Source: Chara braunii
Lineage: Eukaryota; Streptophyta; Charophyceae; Charales; Characeae
NCBI GenBank assembly: GCA_003427395.1
Contig: BFEA01000398.1
Coordinates: forward strand, 1,368,818 to 1,432,817
Direction of reading: 5' to 3'
DNA: 64,000 nt
Positions within the stretch are counted from its first letter, which is position 1. Each line of letters opens with the position of its first letter. A program made the position numbers and the translations under genes. The notes beneath the pieces were generated by a model that saw only the letters and a program-made list of their open reading frames with translations, was not told where the DNA came from and ran no database searches. Shown piece after piece: positions 1 to 11,253 of this stretch.

Positions 1-89
<89 letters not shown>
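1..89. repeat. (CT)n microsatellite
   Basis: A perfect CT dinucleotide array starts at the window edge and probably continues outside it. Confidence 0.97.
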
Positions 90-91
<2 letters not shown>

Positions 92-346
92 GGATACCCC
101 TCTCGTGCTGGGATCTTCGGCCCACAAACTGGCCGACGTGCGGGAGATCTCGAATATGCAAACTGGCCGACATGCTAACTGGCTGACGAAACGAAACTTC
201 AAGATTCGCTCTCCACTGGTGCCAAGCGAAGAAACGAAAAAAAAAAAATACTGTGCATTTTCCCGGTTCCCCGCACGAGATTCACGGTCCCCGAAATTCG
301 GCAATGGGCCTCCCGGCGACAACCGTTAAGATTGTCGAGCGGCTCC

Positions 347-422
347 GGGCTGGACGGCCCGATAGATGTTTCGGGAAACATCTGGTGCGGATCCCCGAAA
401 CCTCTATCGGGCCGTCCAACCC
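347..422. repeat. GC-rich foldback (29-bp inverted arms)
   Basis: The arms 347-375 and 394-422 are reverse complements with two mismatches around an 18-base loop. A second small hairpin, GATGTTTCGGGAAACATC, lies across the end of the left arm and the loop. The flanking 250-560 stretch is much more GC-rich than its surroundings. It may be a small foldback or MITE remnant; no target-site duplication was found. Confidence 0.8.
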
Positions 423-762
423 GCGCCTCGCCGGGCCGGCCCGCCCCGAACGCCTCATGCTTTGTTTGTCGGGCCCGCCTACCGGTCCCACCGCGTTTCC
501 CAACAGCGAAAAGCGGGATCTCGCGGGAGCGTTACGCGAGACCTGCTATTCGCTTAAAGAGTGTTAAAGGATTTCTAGCATGACCCAAGCAGAAATCATC
601 TACCTTGTTTTTGATCCGCCTCACAGTTCAGTTTTAATGAGTGGACGAGGCTGGGACTGAAAATTCAATGATCCCTGATGGTTGCACAATGCTTTGCAGA
701 CCTGTTCTCCCCCTTCCCTCCTCAACTGTTGCGCTCCCTTTGATACGGTCTGTGAACTCATA

Positions 763-1025
763 GCGGGAGCCAACCCACCACTTATCCCCTACTGCCAGTT
801 ATCTTTGCCAGAGCAATGTGCCATCAACATCTGAGTAGTCTGTATACTTTCTTATGGTGGCCCTAAATAAGGGCTGAAGAGGTCTGATATGATCAGCGGG
901 AGCCAGCCCACCACGTATCCCCTACTGCAAGTTATCTTTTGCAGAGCAATGTGCCATCAGCATCTGAGTAGTCTGTATACTTTCTTATGGTGGCCCTAAC
1001 GAAGGGCTGAAGAGGTCTGATATGA
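763..1025. repeat. 133-bp tandem duplication
   Basis: Two units (763-895 and 896-1025) both start GCGGGAGCC and end in a GGTCTGATATGATC-like sequence, with only a handful of substitutions and one or two indels. No coding potential is apparent. It looks like a simple local duplication. Confidence 0.9.
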
Positions 1026-1104
1026 TCCTTTGCCTGGGCTTTTGGGTTGTTTGCTTGGGTGCCCATCATTCTGAAGTAGACTTTGGCTTTTCTATTTCAT
1101 ATTC

Positions 1105-1159
1105 GGGGGCTGTCTCCACTTCCCAGCAGGTGTTGGTCCCCACTGACAATGGATGGAGC
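1105..1159 (+). repeat. degenerate copy of the LINE 3'-tail motif
   Basis: The order of elements (CTG..CCAC, TTCCCAGCAGGTG, GGTCCCCACTGACAATGGATGGAGC) follows the 3' tail found at the ends of the LINEs, but with many changes and no poly(A). The match is weak. Confidence 0.4.
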
Positions 1160-2200
1160 GTCGGCAACATGCCCTGCAGACTTACAACCTTTGGACTTCG
1201 GTTCCCAGACTATAGGCTGCAAATACCATCTTAACTTCTAAGATCGAAAGGACAGAAAAGGAGTGGCGTTCCGCAGTTCCACTCCCTCACAGGGTTTCAC
1301 ATCTTATGGGACCTCCGGTTCCTACTGCTCGGCAAAAACCAGCTTTTGCTGACAAAACGACCTCCCTTCACAACCAATCTCTTATAGTACATGAGGCTGC
1401 AAGTCCTTATGCTGGCCTGGAGAGCGAGCTGCTCTTTTGAGAGAAAAAATAATCAATTTGGATTGCAATAAACACAACAGGCAATAGAAGAAGAGAGGTC
1501 CCGAACACACGAAGCCTGAAAATCAATGACACGTGACTGTCCATGAGGAGAGGGACCCTACTGTCAAAGAAGCTGTCTGTGAATCCTATCGCCAAATATG
1601 GTAGGACCTGCACAGGATCTTCTCCGCACTGAACACATGGCTCAACATTCAGTGGAAATCATGGAGGACAACAGAACTCACCTGGCAAAGGAGATCCTTT
1701 CCCCCTCCCCTATGCACCTACATCCCCACCCGTGCCCCCTCCCCACCCCTAGGACCCCCCACCCCCCTCGATTTCTTCTACCCCCCAGCTGCACGGGACC
1801 CAAACTGTTGCTGGCACTGGGAACATCCAGAAGAAAGCTAGAGTTACAGAAGGCATTCTGAAGGGAAGAGGGACGAAGAGGGAAGTCTCTGCATCATACA
1901 GGAGGAGCAGCCGCAACCAACATTATGAGGGGACATTAACAGTGGTCACGGCCAACATCATTAGGGGACATTAACAACAGCCACTGCACACAAAGGATCA
2001 AGGATGCAAGCGGTGGAGAGGCAGCCTAGAGAGCAGAGCTATGATTCATACCCATCGTCTGTGCTTCCCGGGGATATCCCCTCGAAAGCCAACTGTTGGG
2101 TTAAAAAATCAGCAGTCTGCCGCTAAAGGGCAAATCGGTTTTCAATTACGATATAACTGTTTGTAAGCTTGTAACATTTGACTCTATGTTAAGCTATAAA
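1160..2200. other. intergenic, no recognised gene
   Basis: Short open frames here are low-complexity (Pro/His-rich around 1,690-1,790) and resemble no family I recognise. I see no RNA gene or transposon end. Confidence 0.5.
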
Positions 2201-2286
2201 GGGATGCTGGATCTGTTTTCCAGAAGGTGCAGGCCGTGCAGCTCCCACCAATGGAACAGAGTCATCCATTATATTAAAAAAAAAAA
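2201..2286 (+). mobile_element. retroposed LINE-tail fragment with poly(A)
   Basis: The block begins GGGATGCTGGATCTGTTTTC, continues with a variant of the CAGCTCCCCACCAAT box and ends in an A-run (2,276-2,286). It is a diverged member of the shared 3'-tail family and sits directly in front of the LINE remnant. Confidence 0.6.
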
Positions 2287-2288
2287 GC

Positions 2289-5200
2289 AGGAAAGGATCC
2301 ACCTCACTACACAGAAGGATAAATATCCCTCGTTGGTGGATTGATTCAATGAAGGGATTGCTAACCTAAGAGAACGAATCAAAAAATTTTCAATAGCTCA
2401 TGCCAGGGAGAGGAAGAGGACAATAGAAAATCTACTACATTCCCTGAAACTATGGGATTTGGAAATGTTTAGCCACCCGTTGGACCAGCAGACCTTCACA
2501 AACCTACAACAAGCGAGGGACCGACTTTAAGAGTACCTTGACCAGCAGACGAAGACATGGAGAATTCAAGCTAGGATAAAAAAGGCTGACACAAAAGACA
2601 CAAGGTCCTCAACCTTCTTTAACAAAGCAAAGGACAGATCAAGGCAAAACTTGGTTCCATCCCTACATCACCCATTTGATCCACATCAAAGGGATGCGAC
2701 CAACCCATATGGGATAGTCGACCTGGCCACCTCTCGGCGCCCTTCCCACTGCAAAGATCAGTGAGATAAGGGGACCCGATAGCACCGTTGCTTTTTGTGA
2801 TTGTTATGGAAGCGCTTGCCTCCTGTACTAGGGCAAACCCCGCAATACAACGCATTGAAATACCGGAACTGCCATCGCACCTGATACCCATTATCTCCCT
2901 TTTTGCAGATGACCTTACGGTCCTCATCAAAGCCTCTCCCTCTAGTATGCAGGCTTCGGCGGACACGATCCACCTCTTCTCCATCGCTGCAGACATGAAG
3001 GTAAACTGGGGTGCTAAAACAGAGGGGTGGTGGATCCACACAGCAAGAGAGCCTCCCCCCGATAACCCTCCAGTCAATTGGAAACCAAAAGAAGAAGCTA
3101 TACGCGTCCTAGGGGTGAGACTCACAACCCTCGGCCCTTGCGGACCATGCGGACCGCCTGGTCCAAACAGCGATCCAAGCGATGACCAAATGGAAAGGTT
3201 TGCATACTTCGCGAGTGTGAAGGACCTTAGCCGTCAACAATGTTATCCTTTCCACTATTTGGCATAAGACAAAATTATGGATGCTACCCCCAAAACAGTT
3301 ATCGGCTCTGAAACAAGCAACTACCTTTAGAGGAATGATCATGAGCTGCAGACTTGTATTAAACGGGTAGCATGGGCCCAACTGTCCCAACCAAGAGATA
3401 AAAGGGGTCTCGGAATCATCGATCCGGAAGGGGAAATCAAAACTTTGGTCTTCAAAATCATAATCAAACTACTGATGGATGATATCCCATGGGCCACACT
3501 GGCTGGCATTCAACTGCGATGTCTAGCCCCTGACACAACACATGAAAGACCAATCCACACCCTAGCTTGACTCACAAATCCAGGGTGGTCTATCCTAAGT
3601 ACTGTTAAAGTGGTAGCAGAGGAATCTCTCACAACTGCCGCGAAGGCGGACTTAGCTAACGATCCCTTTTGGGCCTCCATCCTTACACTATGGAGGGATA
3701 TAGACCCCGACAAACTACCTCCACTGTCACGATGGCACGAGGTTTGGAGACAACCCCTGGTTTGGGAATCCTCACATCCTCACCTCGCAAGGCTGACGCT
3801 TTTCTATCAAGAACGACTCCCATTGGCTGGGATGGGTCAAAAGGGGTGTTTTCACAGTGGGGGACCTTTGGGACATCAGAGCTGGTAAGTGGAAGTTGAT
3901 CATCTCAAACCAGCCCTGAAATACATTCGAAACCTGAAGGAAAAACTTCAGGAAATGCAGGAAGTCATCCCCATTGCTTGGATCAAAGCCCTTAGATAGG
4001 GCCCCACCACCCAAGAAGGGAATTGGGTAATCGAAGCAACTTCCCTACCGGTTCCTATGACCCTCTATCGAGTAAACAACTGCCTGGATAATCCTGTAGC
4101 ACTGGAAGCATATGACTTGACGCTTGTTGGGGCCAGAATGACAAGTCTGACCAGAAATGAGGGTCTGGACAAACAACAACCTTGATTGGGCCTCATGAGA
4201 GTACGAGTGTTGGGTAATGAGGAAGATGGTTGGTGGGCCTATGAAGCCGCTACCCCAATCTGTTCACTACCATTCGATCCCGAAGAGTGGCAATGGGGAG
4301 GAGCTAGGTCGCTGCCAGTCTGGAAATACACGGTCAAAGATTGATATAGGAAGACTCATAAGACAACTGACACAACTAACATCATAAAAGATAAGTGGCG
4401 GTGTGACTCTATACTGAAAGAAAATGATCCACAAAACTTCAGGTGATCCCACTACTCCGGACTTATGCCCACATCACAGCGAGCACTCCAATGGCAGATC
4501 GTATACCGTTGTTTGCCAACCCCAGATTGGGTGGTTTCAAGATCCCGTCTGGAACAAAAAGGCATATTGTCGCCCCTATGTTCCTATTGTGGCATCTCAT
4601 CCCAAAACAGATAGCGGACCTCGAACACTGCCTGTTGGATTGTCCAATGGCGAACCAGATCTGGCGTTGGTGGGCGGCAGCATGGAAATACCTCACACAC
4701 ATTGACCTGCCCTGGGAACCGGCTGTACTTCTGTTGGATCATCCCCCAGCCTCCACAGCCACATGGTCACTCTTCCAATCCAACCTCTTTAAATTCACAA
4801 GGTTGAAAGTGTTAATGGTAATTTGGTGGGCTCACTGTTCCCACGAAAGGAAAGAACACTCCTTCGGCTACATCCAAGCCGTACAACATGTGGTTGAAAC
4901 AATAAGAATCAACATTCAAAAAGTCTGGAGAAACCTTAAGGAAAACTCACGTCTGCTACTGATCAAACCAAAATTGCTCAATTCATCAGCGCCTTCGAAC
5001 AGGAGTGGCTAGATCCAGACCGGAAGATTGTGTTGTTAGATGGGGACCAGAACCTCATGTGGAAACCTTGGTGGATCATGGAGGAACGCAGATGGCATTG
5101 GAAAACGCTACTTGCATTCCACCGACAATCGCCAAGACAACCAGTTCTGGTAGCCCCCTCACCTCAATGTGTCGAACTGGATCCGATGGGGATCCCACGC

Positions 5201-5554
5201 CACACAACACAACACCCGAACCCACCGCTCCCATACACCCCTCCCCCGTTTACCCCCTTGCCCCCGCCGACACCCCTACCGCCACCGGAGGGATCTCCGC
5301 CACAAACTCCTTCTCCCCCTTCACAACCATCACCATCAGCTCTACCTCCTCTGCCGGAGGGGACCCCACCACAAACACCCTTTCCCCCCCCTACCCCCTC
5401 ACCCCCACTACCATCGTCCACACCCAAGATAATGACCAATGCCACCCACACACACCCAATGTCGGAAGAGCCCCTGCCTGAAACAACCCCACCTCCCCCA
5501 CCACTCCCCACAGTACCTGAGCCATCATCCCCTACCTCTCCCCCATCTCCTTAG
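2289..5554 (+). pseudogene. decayed LINE ORF2 (reverse transcriptase, zf-RVT region and Pro-rich tail)
   Basis: Pieces of a non-LTR retrotransposon ORF2 lie in order in different frames. From 2,400 there is the pre-RT linker. An internal deletion removes the front of the palm, because the sequence jumps into GDPIAPLLFVIVMEAL at about 2,780. The catalytic FADD box follows (about 2,907) with downstream VNWG..TEGWW and RVLGVRL. A zf-RVT-like segment with an LEHCLLDCPMANQIWRWW block lies at about 4,620-4,690. A long Pro/Thr/Ser-rich extension (about 5,170-5,551) ends in TAG. Frameshifts and stops throughout make it non-functional. It is more diverged than the LINEs at 12.9-26.8 kb and may be a separate subfamily. 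Confidence 0.8.
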
Positions 5555-6323
5555 GATTGCCCCTGTGCAGACACAACATACAAGCCTTGGCCAGGCAATG
5601 ACGGGTTCAAGCAACAACAGGGACAAACCTCCTATATGCCACAACCTTCCAAACATTGGAAGATATGGAACAGATGGAAGACAAGGAGCGGATCAGAGAC
5701 GTGCAGTGACACATACGAGAGCTGAAGAGACTCAAACAAAACTGGTTGGAATGCCAGATAACTGCAAGCTCTGATGTCCTTCCAAGTTTAACTAATGTCC
5801 CGGAGGACAAAGGCTGATTCAAGTAACGTGGAAGCAGATGCTTTTTAGATTGGAATGCTGACTTGCAGTGGTTACAATGTGGAAACATTGATCCCCTGCA
5901 GTGGTCACGATGTCAAACGCCCATAGCCCTAGGAAACCATCCTCAGTACAGGGGTGCCACTACAGTGGTGACACCTGTGTCTGTGCCAGCAAATGACAGG
6001 TCGTTAACAACAACACACGCCCTCCTGAACTGCATTGGTTTGGGGGTAGCAGGGTTCTAGGTTGATTCAGGGGGGTACACGAATGTTCAGTCACATTGTA
6101 AAGAGGAATAGGAGGTACTAAAGGGTGTACAGGGACAGACATAGCAATCATCAAACAGGGGGGCTGTTGAAATAGGGTTGGGTTAATAGATAAGGGGTGC
6201 TCCTAAAATGGGAAGGGTGATACTAGCAGCTCCATGGGATGACGGAGCCCCACGATGAGTCAATAATAAACACAACCCCAGGAAACAACAGACACCAATC
6301 TCAGTGCTACACGATGTATCAAT
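5555..6323. other. no recognised gene
   Basis: No convincing coding sequence. Part of 6,170-6,323 resembles the leader of the short poly(A) element at about 56.6 kb (shared CTCCATGGG..GGAGC), so it is probably 3'-UTR of a retroposed element. Confidence 0.45.
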
Positions 6324-6486
6324 GGGACGCTGGACCCAGTTTCCAGCAGGTGCCGCTCCCCACAAATAGATGGAGCAGCCCGACAGATAAGCCCTCAATT
6401 CTGACGGTTCTCTTACCACCGCCAGGATAGAGGGATATCGCACGGCGCCACGGGCCATTCTAAAAAAAAAAAAACAAAAAAAAAAA
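6324..6486 (+). mobile_element. LINE-tail/SINE-like insert with A-rich end
   Basis: It contains the tail motif (6,324-6,376), a CCCTCAATTCTGACGGTTCT extension that also follows the tail copy at 56,749, and an A-rich terminus (6,462-6,486). The extension marks a distinct subfamily from the copies ending in CTGCTCTTATCAG. The 5' limit is uncertain and no target duplication was found. Confidence 0.65.
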
Positions 6487-7922
6487 CGATGTTTTCTATT
6501 AGAAAAAGAAAACGGAAAAAAATAACGGGATCTGACTCCCCGTTGTGTTGTACTTGCCAGAATGCTTCTGTCAGACTCTCCACCTGACATGATGTGAAAT
6601 TCAGGTCGATTTGGGCCAAATAAGGATAGTCCTTACAATATTCAACAAAGGAATGGGTGTCCTTGCAGGTTTTCTCAATAGCATGTAGTGACTTCTCCCC
6701 CAAAACAACTAGAGTGCTATTCCACCAGAATGGGTTAAGACATGACTGACCTTCCATCTTTGCGACATCTATGATCATATCTCTCAAACTAAGGGCCTCG
6801 TTAGACATTCCTCAGGCCGTCCTCGGGGTCCACGGACAAATCCTCGGGGTAAATTGTGATTTTCGGATGCTTCGTTCCACCTGTCCTTGGGGAATCGCTC
6901 CGAGGACGAATCCTTGGGGCTCTCCCGTGGCACGTTTCATATGATTATACGTGGCCGTGTGGGGTTTGTCTCTATCTTCCGATTTCGAATGTCCGCCCAG
7001 GAGGCGTGGTGGTCTAGAAAGCGAACGACGCGAAGACATGAGGGGCCCCATAAAAAAAAGAAGGAACGCGGGAACAACCCCGTTTGAAATTTGAAATCTG
7101 AAATAGTGGCTCGTGGACAATGGCGAGGTGGAGGACGTGCAGGTCATCGAAGTGGCAGTGCGGTGAGTGCAGTCTTCGCGACGACACTCTCAGACGGTTT
7201 GTAGTGGAGATTGTGGCAAGCGAAGATGGACATCGTCACCTGGGTTCGCTACTTGAAGGCGCACGTCAGGGTCGAACAGCAGCGGTTGTCGACGGAGATG
7301 TCTGTCGGTGAAGTTATTCTCCTGTCTTCACAGCTACGGAAACGCGCAGTGTACACCCTTCGGTTATGGTCACAGAGGTGAAGACGACGGGTATTCTTCG
7401 GAGCTCCGTTGTCGTGTTCGGGAAGCGTAATGGAGGGTTGTCGTGCACATCGTTGCGCAATGTTGACGTGCAATGACGTCCACTGAGAAGACAATTGTCG
7501 CGGCGGCTGCGATGGCCGTGGTAATCCGCAGCCAGGTGGAGAGAGTGGCAGGGTGCATGAAGGCCATGATTTTGAGGTGGTGCCAGAGGATGTTGGTGCA
7601 GAGGGTGGTCGATGCCCCGGACTGTGTTAGCACTTCGGAGGCTGTCGTTCAATTGTGCACAGCGATCGGGTGCCGTGTGGTCCCTCGGGAGACTCCACAG
7701 TGGTGGATAAAGTGGAGAACGGGCAGTACTTGGGAAGGTTTGCAGGTGTGTGGTGATGCTACGAACGAGTACTTCCGAGAGAAGCTTTACATGTCATGTA
7801 GAGTATTTTTGGAAATCATCGAAGAGTGTGCACCTCATCTGCAACGTCAATTAACATTCTATAGGGAGCCACTTCTGCCCAAGCAGATCGTCGTGTACGC
7901 GTTGTACCTGTGGGCATCAGGT

Positions 7923-7928
<6 letters not shown>

Positions 7929-7960
<32 letters not shown>

Positions 7961-8923
7961 AGAAACCCCCGAAGATTTGCTAGGGATACTGATAAGAGCA
8001 GACACCCCTAGCATTCCCGGGAGGCTCCATCTATTGGTGGGGAGCTGCACCTACTGGAAACTGGGTCCAACGTCCCTGAACATGATCTTTTTCCAACGAC
8101 TGCCTGCCAGCATTGCTTACCCTGGAGCCAGGGGATTAACCGAGCAGGCAAAAAATTAGCTTGAGGGGAGTTTTAACCCAGAGACCTCTTCACCCTGCTG
8201 CTGGGCGCCTGACTAAAATGCCTACCTGGCCCCTTTTCTCCCCTCCATAGCAGTGTATCTGACATCTGGTTTCCCACCCTTCATGTTCCAAGCATCATCC
8301 ATCCATCCCATACCACTGCATTTCGACTAAGCAATTCGATGGGGGGGGAAGAAATCGGGAAAGTTCTCCGGGGACTTCAGTGGTATAGCTGTGTCAATGC
8401 TAGTCCAGTTATGGAATATCAGTCCGTAGTCCCTTACTATTTCCATCCTCCCTTGGTCCTCCTCGGCTTCCTGTTGGGCCCCTTTCCATTCCACCTTCCC
8501 TATCTTACCACCGGTAATCCCCCCTAGCCAGCTTGAGGAAAATTCCTGGATTCTTTGCTTGATGTCTTTTTTTGTATTTAGGGAGCGAATCTGTGTTCTG
8601 ACATCCTCCCAGTTTGCCGTTATTTCAATTTGAATTTGTTGTTGTACACTCTCTGTAAATTCGGTCCCTTCCAATCTTGCTCCTTCCATCTCATATGTGC
8701 AACGTCTTTTCCAAAGTGCCCAAAGCACCGCCCCGCGTCCCAGTTTGAACAGATTGTTGGTAAATTCGTCGGGGGGGTCAACTAGATCCCTGGGCCATGA
8801 CTCGCACAGCAGGGCCTGCCAGTCCCAGGGCCACGTGGTTTTTGTCTCTAGTAGGTCCCAGATTTTATCCCACCATCTCCACAGCCAGAGTGCACCCGGG
8901 CATTGTAGGAATATGTGCTCAAT
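7929..8923 (-). mobile_element. 5'-truncated LINE inserted in the Harbinger transposase
   Basis: A 12-bp target-site duplication, TCAGGTGAAACT, flanks the insert (7,917-7,928 and 8,924-8,935). The plus-strand T-run from 7,928 is the poly(A) tail of a minus-strand element. Reading minus: the ORF2 C-terminus, a 3'-UTR with the CCTGCCAGCATTG box, then the shared tail (about 8,076-8,016) and poly(A). The structure is typical of target-primed reverse transcription with 5' truncation. Confidence 0.93.
8327..8923 (-). pseudogene. LINE ORF2 C-terminal fragment (end of zf-RVT region)
   Basis: The minus strand reads through an IEHIFLQCPGALWLWRWWD-like Zn-ribbon end, then LWALWKRRCTYEMEG, an amphipathic stretch (about 8,480-8,640) and the terminal motif SPENFPDFFPPH, which recurs at the end of every LINE ORF2 in this window. 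It is truncated at the 5' end by incomplete reverse transcription. It encodes no RT or endonuclease. Confidence 0.8.
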
Positions 8924-9612
8924 TCAGGTGAAACTGACGACAACAACACATCGTCTTTCGGGATTGGCAGAGCATCTGGAGTCGTCACCGTTCGCGATGT
9001 TGCAGCCGCTCTGTTAAGTGTGTATGGGCACAAGCTATCGTGGCCCACGGGGTGCGGAAACACGTGGTGCTCCAGGCGTTCGCTGACAAAAGCTTCCTCA
9101 ACTGCCATGGAGCGGTGGACTGCACACACATCTACTGTGATCTACGTGGACAAACTTGCGAACACTCCCACTGAAAACTACTTCAATCGCAAGCATCGGT
9201 TCTCCGTCATTGCGCAGGTGGTGCTCGACTTCAATTTGTGTCGGATATCCAGGGAGCTGCCACGACATCAGGGTCATCCATCTGTCAAGTCTATGGAGCG
9301 CACAGAAGAGGGGTTGTTGTTTTGCGGGACGCCTGTTGTGCTGTCGGGCGGGGTGAGGACGAATTGATACATCCTGGACGACAACCAATATCTTTCTTTG
9401 TAATGGGTGGTGCCGTATGGAAGGATCGATCAGCACCCCGACGAGGCGTTATTTGATAATAAACAAAAGGTTGTCAGCGGGACTGTGGAGATGGCGTTCA
9501 TGCTTTTCCTGCGGATGCACAAGACAAACCTGGACACTCTGCCGCAGCAGTTCATGGTTGTCTACATTCTACACAACATTCTTCTCGTCACTGACATCGA
9601 GTTCAACGACAA

Positions 9613-9645
<33 letters not shown>

Positions 9646-9846
9646 ATGCTGTGGGAAGTTGACGACAATGGATTGCGGCGCCGAGTGGACCTCGGCATTC
9701 TTTGTCCCCCACCGCTAGTGGCCATGATGACATCCACAGACGAGGCATACGATTTGTGCAATGCCTTGGCGGAGCACATGAAACACATGTGATGCGCCTC
9801 GCTGCCTGGCGAGGTTGCGTGTTCTGTACTTCGTGAATAGTCCATA

Positions 9847-10543
9847 TCATGGTAGTACGTTGTCGTCCACGTTTGGAGCACCGAGGTTCCGCGCACCTTG
9901 ACACGCATGAGACAACGGGTGGCGTCGATTGTGCGCAGTCAGGTTGTCGGTTGTAGCCAGGTTGACGACCATGGTGTGTGTGACAGCCGTCCACTGTCGG
10001 ACCTCAGACCGAAGATGAGATCCACGACCCCAGCGTCGTAGCCAGCCGGGGTCCGTCCTTCGAGCAACTCTGTGTACGTCGGTGTCATCAGCCGTGTAAA
10101 GAACTGACTCCCCATCCAATCCTACGTGGAACCGTTGCCCAGAGGAACCGTTGAAGATCAATGCTCCCCGCCCTCATCGTCACTTCGAGGCAATGGATCT
10201 CGTGCGACGGCAGGTGGCTGTACAACGTCGGGTTGTACGGCCGCCTGCCACCTTGCACAGTGGTGCATCGCTGGCGTGAAGACCCCCCCGACCCTGACGA
10301 GGGTGTGCTGTTCGCCAGACGATTGTCCATCTTGTTTGCCTTCAGCGGCGCTCGCCTCCTCGGTTTCCTTCCAGGAGGGCAGTCTGCGAAACAATTGTGA
10401 AAGACAAGAACGACTAGGAGCAGCACATCAATGAGCAGCGGCATCGGCAGCCTGCGGTACATGTTAGCCATGAACGACAGTGGAGGCAAGGCAGCACACA
10501 CATTTGCATCGCCGCATCTGCCACAAGTGCCGACACACGGCAA
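9847..10543 (-). pseudogene. unrecognised minus-strand coding remnants inside the Harbinger element
   Basis: Overlapping minus-strand frames (9,847-10,161; 10,158-10,394; 10,088-10,543) are protein-like in patches (for example RSEVRQWTAVTHTM) but broken. Harbinger elements usually carry a second gene for a Myb/SANT-like DNA-binding protein, and the position fits, but I see no diagnostic SANT tryptophans. Treat it as an unidentified remnant. Confidence 0.25.
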
Positions 10544-10997
10544 TCAGGAAGACGACAAGGACAACACATTCGTACAAGGAGCGCGTCGTCGTGAGCACGC
10601 TCGCATAATCCGAAATTCCGACTGTTGGGAGCCCCCCCCCCAACAGCAACCCCCACAAGGCCGCCTTAAGATGTTGATGCGCCATGCCGCGAATCGCTGC
10701 CAACGGTCGACCCTGGAGGCCGTTGGAGGACCTCTGCGAGAAGGATGGCCCACGATGTCCGTCTTCCGGCTGCCGGACCATGAATGGACCACCTATCACC
10801 TACACATTTCCTTCGAAGCTTGACGCCGCCACCCCGCGATTCGCGGGTCCTCGGGCTGCAAAGGACCTCCAGAGGTCCCTCGGACCCGAGGATAATTTGC
10901 CTGGGAAATCCTCGGAGCCCAGGGATTTGTCCTTGGACTGTTTTCACATTTTCTTTTCAAAAATAGGATCCGACCATAGGTGGAAAGACGTCGAAAT

Positions 10998-11167
10998 GAA
11001 GTCTGTCTTAGTCATTTCCTAAGTAGCTCTAATTTTCTGAGCCAAAGCCGGGTAATGGCCCCGATATCTCAATCTTCCAAATTCTATGTAAATTTCTATA
11101 TGGGGCGCTGGGCCCGGTTCCCAGCACGTGCTGCTCCCCACGAATAGATTGGAGCCTTGTTTCCAAC

Positions 11168-11198
<31 letters not shown>
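10998..11198 (+). mobile_element. SINE-like retroposon with 16-bp target duplication
   Basis: The duplication GGAAASACGTCGAAAT (10,982-10,997; 11,199-11,214; one mismatch) brackets about 171 bp plus a 30-base A-run (11,169-11,198). The 3' part is the shared tail motif in its CCCAGCACGTG..GAATAGATTGG variant, the same variant found at 62,944. The short 5' part (CCAAAGCCGGGTAATGGCCC) is also shared with 62,880. It is either a SINE using the LINE tail or a very short LINE 3' end. Confidence 0.85.
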
Positions 11199-11200
<2 letters not shown>

Positions 11201-11253
11201 AAACACGTCGAAATCCTTGGAGTTGCATCCCCGAGAACTGTCTAACGAGGCCC

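Larger units (their letters stand above)
7473..9792 (+). pseudogene. Harbinger-type transposase (HARBI1-like DDE nuclease), disrupted
   Basis: The N-terminal part (to about 7,926) contains WWIKWRTGSTWEGL, FREKLYMSCRVFLEIIEE and LLPKQIVVYALYLWASGE. After the LINE insert the frame resumes with FGIGRASGVVTVRDVAAALL and GHKLSWPTG. The first catalytic Asp region GAVDCTHIYCDLRG is at about 9,110 in a shifted frame. NYFNRKHRFSVIAQVV, then PGSCHDIRVIHLS (second Asp), then QHPDEALFDNKQK and FMVVYILHN follow, ending VDLGILCPPPLV..ALAEHMKHM and a TGA at 9,790-9,792. Several frameshifts, the LINE insert and the T-run inactivate it. Family members cut and paste DNA with a partner Myb/SANT-like protein. 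Confidence 0.85.
6793..11253. mobile_element. PIF/Harbinger DNA transposon, non-functional and carrying nested inserts
   Basis: Both ends carry the inverted repeat GGGCCTCGTTAGACA (left 6,793; right end 11,253, read on the minus strand), flanked by a 3-bp TAA direct duplication (6,790-6,792 and 11,254-11,256). This is the size expected for PIF/Harbinger. Subterminal regions are rich in CTCGGGG/CCGAGG motifs in both orientations. The interior holds a Harbinger-type transposase remnant, a LINE insert, a 27-base T-run (9,615-9,641), unassigned minus-strand frames and a SINE-like insert. TIRs and TSD are read directly; the superfamily call also rests on the transposase. Confidence 0.88.

Noticed and set aside
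763-1025. CRISPR-like repeat
   Set aside because: There are only two adjacent 133-bp copies with no spacers, and the genome is eukaryotic.
5164-5511. Gly-rich minus-strand frame opposite the LINE C-terminus
   Set aside because: It is the antisense shadow of the Pro/Thr-rich ORF2 extension.
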